Source: Streptomyces sp. AC550_RSS872 (lineage in GTDB: Bacteria > Actinomycetota > Actinomycetes > Streptomycetales > Streptomycetaceae). Taken from it: a DNA stretch of 64,000 nucleotides. Below the pieces are notes generated by a model. The model was not told the DNA's origin, searched no databases, and was given only the letters and a program-made list of their open reading frames with translations. Position 1 is the first letter of the stretch; each line of letters opens with the position of its first letter. Location: assembly GCF_019049285.1 (NCBI RefSeq), contig NZ_JAGMUL010000026.1, positions 62,001 through 126,000 of the forward strand, written 5' to 3'. The position numbers and the translations under genes are program-made. Positions 62,110 through 64,000 of the stretch are shown in pieces.

Positions 62110-62210
62110 TCCCCAGGGGCTCCGCCCCTTCAACCCCGCTGGGGGCTGCGTCCCCAGACCCCGCCATCGGCCCGAAGGGCCTCGTCCGCAAACGCCGGAC
62201 GGGCTGAGGG
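62110..62210 (+). repeat. Streptomyces intergenic palindromic repeat
   Basis: The sequence has GGGGCTCCGCCCC, then GGGGGCTGCGTCCCC, CGGCCCGAAGGGCC and AAACGCCGGACGGGCTGA. This order of small hairpins is characteristic of a repeated non-coding element scattered between Streptomyces genes. It lies in the 430-bp gap between convergent genes and may also stop transcription. The rest of the gap (62015-62109 and 62211-62444) shows no gene. Confidence 0.7.
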
Positions 62211-62444
62211 TGCCTGGCCCGGCGGAGTCCAGGACGCAACCGGGCCGGCCTTGGACCGTGACCGTGGGAAGGTCGAACCGATCGGGCCGTGAAGCGACCG
62301 TATGCCCGACACCTGGACGGTGTACCCCCGTGGCCGGCCGCCGGACCGAGGACGGACACCCCCCGGCGCGGCCCCGAGCCACCCCTCACCGAACCGCGCT
62401 ACGCGCACCCCCACCCACCGCAACGGGCCGCCGCAGGCATCCGC

Positions 62445-63206
62445 TCAGGACGCCACCAGCTCCCGAACCTCCGTCACGCGCGCCCCGCGCCGCGTACGCG
62501 ACGTGCGGTACAGCCACAGGACGTCCCGGCCGAACGACCAGACCAGCGCCGCAAGTGCCGTCGCGGTGACCGCGAACGTCGCCGCGTACGGGAAGAAGCC
62601 GGAGGCGGCCAGGAGCAGGAACACGCCCTGCGTGGCGGCGACCGTCTTGCGGGCCGTGCTCGGCGGGAGCGGGGCGTTCAGCCACGGCCAGACGCGGGCG
62701 GCGGCGACGAAGGCGTAGCGCATGGCCCCGATCAGGAGGACCCAAGGGCCCAGCGGCATCGAGACGTACACACTCAGAACCAGGATCAGGAACGCGTCGA
62801 CTTCCATGTCGAAGCGCGCGCCCAACGCCGTGGACGTGCCGGTACGCCGGGCCACCTTGCCGTCCACGCCGTCGAGGATCAGCGCCACCGCCGTCAGACC
62901 GACGAACAACGTCACCGGCGGCGAGCTCTCGAAGGAGTCCGCGACCAGCGCCGTCACACCGCCCACCAGCGTCGCGCGACCGAGGGTGACCCGGTTCGCC
63001 GGACCGAAGGAGCGCAGCCCGGACCGGTGCAGGGCCAGCGAGAGTATCGCCCACGTGGCGATGGCGAAGGCGAGACCGGTCAACCAGCCCGCCGGCCCCA
63101 TGCCGATCGCCGAACCGAGCAGGGCCAGCAACAGGATCTGCACGCCCGCTCCCACAGCGGTCTCCTGCTGGACCAGCCTTGCTTCGTACGTGTTGTTCAG
63201 GGCCAC
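62445..63206 (-). CDS. CDP-alcohol phosphatidyltransferase family protein
   Basis: A 253-residue integral membrane enzyme that joins an alcohol to a CDP-activated lipid or polyol. The signature D(G)xxDGxxAR(8)GxxxDxxxD is complete: LDGVDGKVARRTGTSTALGARFDMEVD region, about 116-140. Six hydrophobic segments surround it. The start is GTG at 63206 with GGAGG eight bases upstream; the frame continues further up but without a signal. A basic C-terminus (YRTSRTRRGARVTEV) ends the protein. The alcohol substrate is not evident. It diverges from a zinc-type alcohol dehydrogenase gene. Confidence 0.88.
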   Translation of the reverse strand: MALNNTYEARLVQQETAVGAGVQILLLALLGSAIGMGPAGWLTGLAFAIATWAILSLALHRSGLRSFGPANRVTLGRATLVGGVTALVADSFESSPPVTLFVGLTAVALILDGVDGKVARRTGTSTALGARFDMEVDAFLILVLSVYVSMPLGPWVLLIGAMRYAFVAAARVWPWLNAPLPPSTARKTVAATQGVFLLLAASGFFPYAATFAVTATALAALVWSFGRDVLWLYRTSRTRRGARVTEVRELVAS

Positions 63207-63314
63207 CGCACTATCCTCCGGCCAGATGACAGAGTCGATCAAGGCCGCGTACTGTGCGCGACCTGTGCACACCTCGGTACGTGAACAGCTTCCCGATCGT
63301 TCAGGAGGATTCCG

Positions 63315-64000
63315 ATGAACCGCACCGCACGTGCGTTCTGGCTCAGCTCTCCGGGTGAAGGAGAGATCCGGGAGGTCACGCTGCCGGAACCGGGCGAGGG
63401 CGACGTCCTGGTGCGGTCGCTGTACTCCGGAGTCAGCCGGGGCACGGAGACACTCGTGTTCCGCGGCGGCGTCCCGGAGAGTCAGCACGCGGCCATGCGG
63501 GCGCCGTTCCAGGAGGGCGAGTTCCCCGCGCCGGTGAAGTACGGGTATCTGAGTGCCGGGGTGGTGGAGGAGGGGCCGGACGCGCTCGTCGGGCGTACCG
63601 TCTTCTGCCTCCATCCGCACCAGACCCGCTATGTCGTCCCCGCGAGCGCCGTCACCGTCGTACCGGACACCCTGCCCGCCGAACGGGCCTTCCTCGCCGG
63701 CACCGTCGAGACCGCCGTCAACGCCCTCTGGGACGCCGCGCCCCTGGTCGGCGACCGGATCGCCGTGGTCGGCGGCGGCATGGTCGGCTGCTCGGTCGCC
63801 GCGCTGCTGGCCCGCTTCCCGGGCGTACGGCTCCAGTTGGTCGACGCCGATCCCGGCAGGGCCGACGTCGCCAAGGCACTCGGTGTCGCCTTCGCCCCGC
63901 CCGAGGAGGCGCTCGGCGAGTGCGACCTGGTCGTCCACGCCAGCGCCACCGAGCAGGGCCTCGCAAGCTCCCTCGAACTGCTCAGGGCCGAGGGCACGGT
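63315..64000 (+). CDS. Zinc-type alcohol dehydrogenase-like protein, C-terminus cut by window edge
   Basis: At least 228 residues of a medium-chain dehydrogenase/reductase. The N-terminal domain has [21 protein letters not shown], which lacks the usual catalytic Cys (Ser occupies the site in YSGVSRGTE), and the Rossmann motif is [20 protein letters not shown]. Residue use suggests a zinc-free or structurally altered MDR enzyme of the type found with pterin and CDP-alcohol genes in Streptomyces. ATG at 63315 follows AGGAGG. The 108-bp gap to the divergent phosphatidyltransferase probably holds both promoters. Confidence 0.85.
   Translation, partial: MNRTARAFWLSSPGEGEIREVTLPEPGEGDVLVRSLYSGVSRGTETLVFRGGVPESQHAAMRAPFQEGEFPAPVKYGYLSAGVVEEGPDALVGRTVFCLHPHQTRYVVPASAVTVVPDTLPAERAFLAGTVETAVNALWDAAPLVGDRIAVVGGGMVGCSVAALLARFPGVRLQLVDADPGRADVAKALGVAFAPPEEALGECDLVVHASATEQGLASSLELLRAEGT

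Overview
The window is chromosomal DNA of a high-GC actinomycete, almost certainly Streptomyces. Codon third positions are nearly all G or C, GTG starts are frequent, genes are chained by 4-nt ATGA/GTGA overlaps, and the families present (SCO5389-like protein, ROK regulators, OFA transporter with its tiny partner, MoxR/VWA/DUF5682 cluster) are typical of the genus. No integrase, transposase, CRISPR array or phage gene was seen.

Positions 1-12,050: a secreted sialidase (cut by the window edge), then a tightly coupled minus-strand operon (PanE-like reductase, split NAD-type formate dehydrogenase, FdhD) diverging from an oxalate/formate-type MFS transporter with a 43-aa partner peptide, a FabH-like ketosynthase and a GntR regulator. 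Positions 32,360-43,660 hold the matching half: a decayed and an intact OFA transporter, an NDP-forming acyl-CoA ligase, formyl-CoA:oxalate CoA-transferase, a ThDP decarboxylase/lyase, and divergently a succinyl-CoA-ligase-like pair and an aldehyde dehydrogenase. Together they read as oxalate uptake, CoA activation, decarboxylation to formyl-CoA, release of formate and its oxidation to CO2 with NADH. A 12-bp motif recurs in the fdh/transporter promoter, the gntR promoter and the ThDP-enzyme/sucC promoter, which suggests one GntR regulon over both halves.

Positions 12,050-32,360 separate these halves. They hold a ROK regulator, a ribose-type ABC importer, a Gfo/Idh dehydrogenase, several xylose-isomerase-like TIM barrels, a five-domain exported PQQ-dehydrogenase-like/ThuA/3-keto-glycoside-hydrolase-like protein, and a six-gene coupled operon that looks like an Ebo metabolite-traffic cluster built around an inositol-phosphate-synthase-type cyclase. 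The ROK and ThuA promoters share a bipartite element with identical spacing.

Positions 43,660-64,000: tRNA-Leu(GAG), an EF-G paralogue preceded by a small ORF, a five-gene YehLMPQ-like MoxR/DUF5682/VWA/unknown/SWIM operon diverging from an EVE-like protein, a CooC-like ATPase plus SCO5389-family protein diverging from a nickel/peptide-type importer and MFS exporter through a promoter with Nur-like and Zur-like boxes, a Streptomyces intergenic palindromic repeat, a CDP-alcohol phosphatidyltransferase, and the start of a zinc-type alcohol dehydrogenase.
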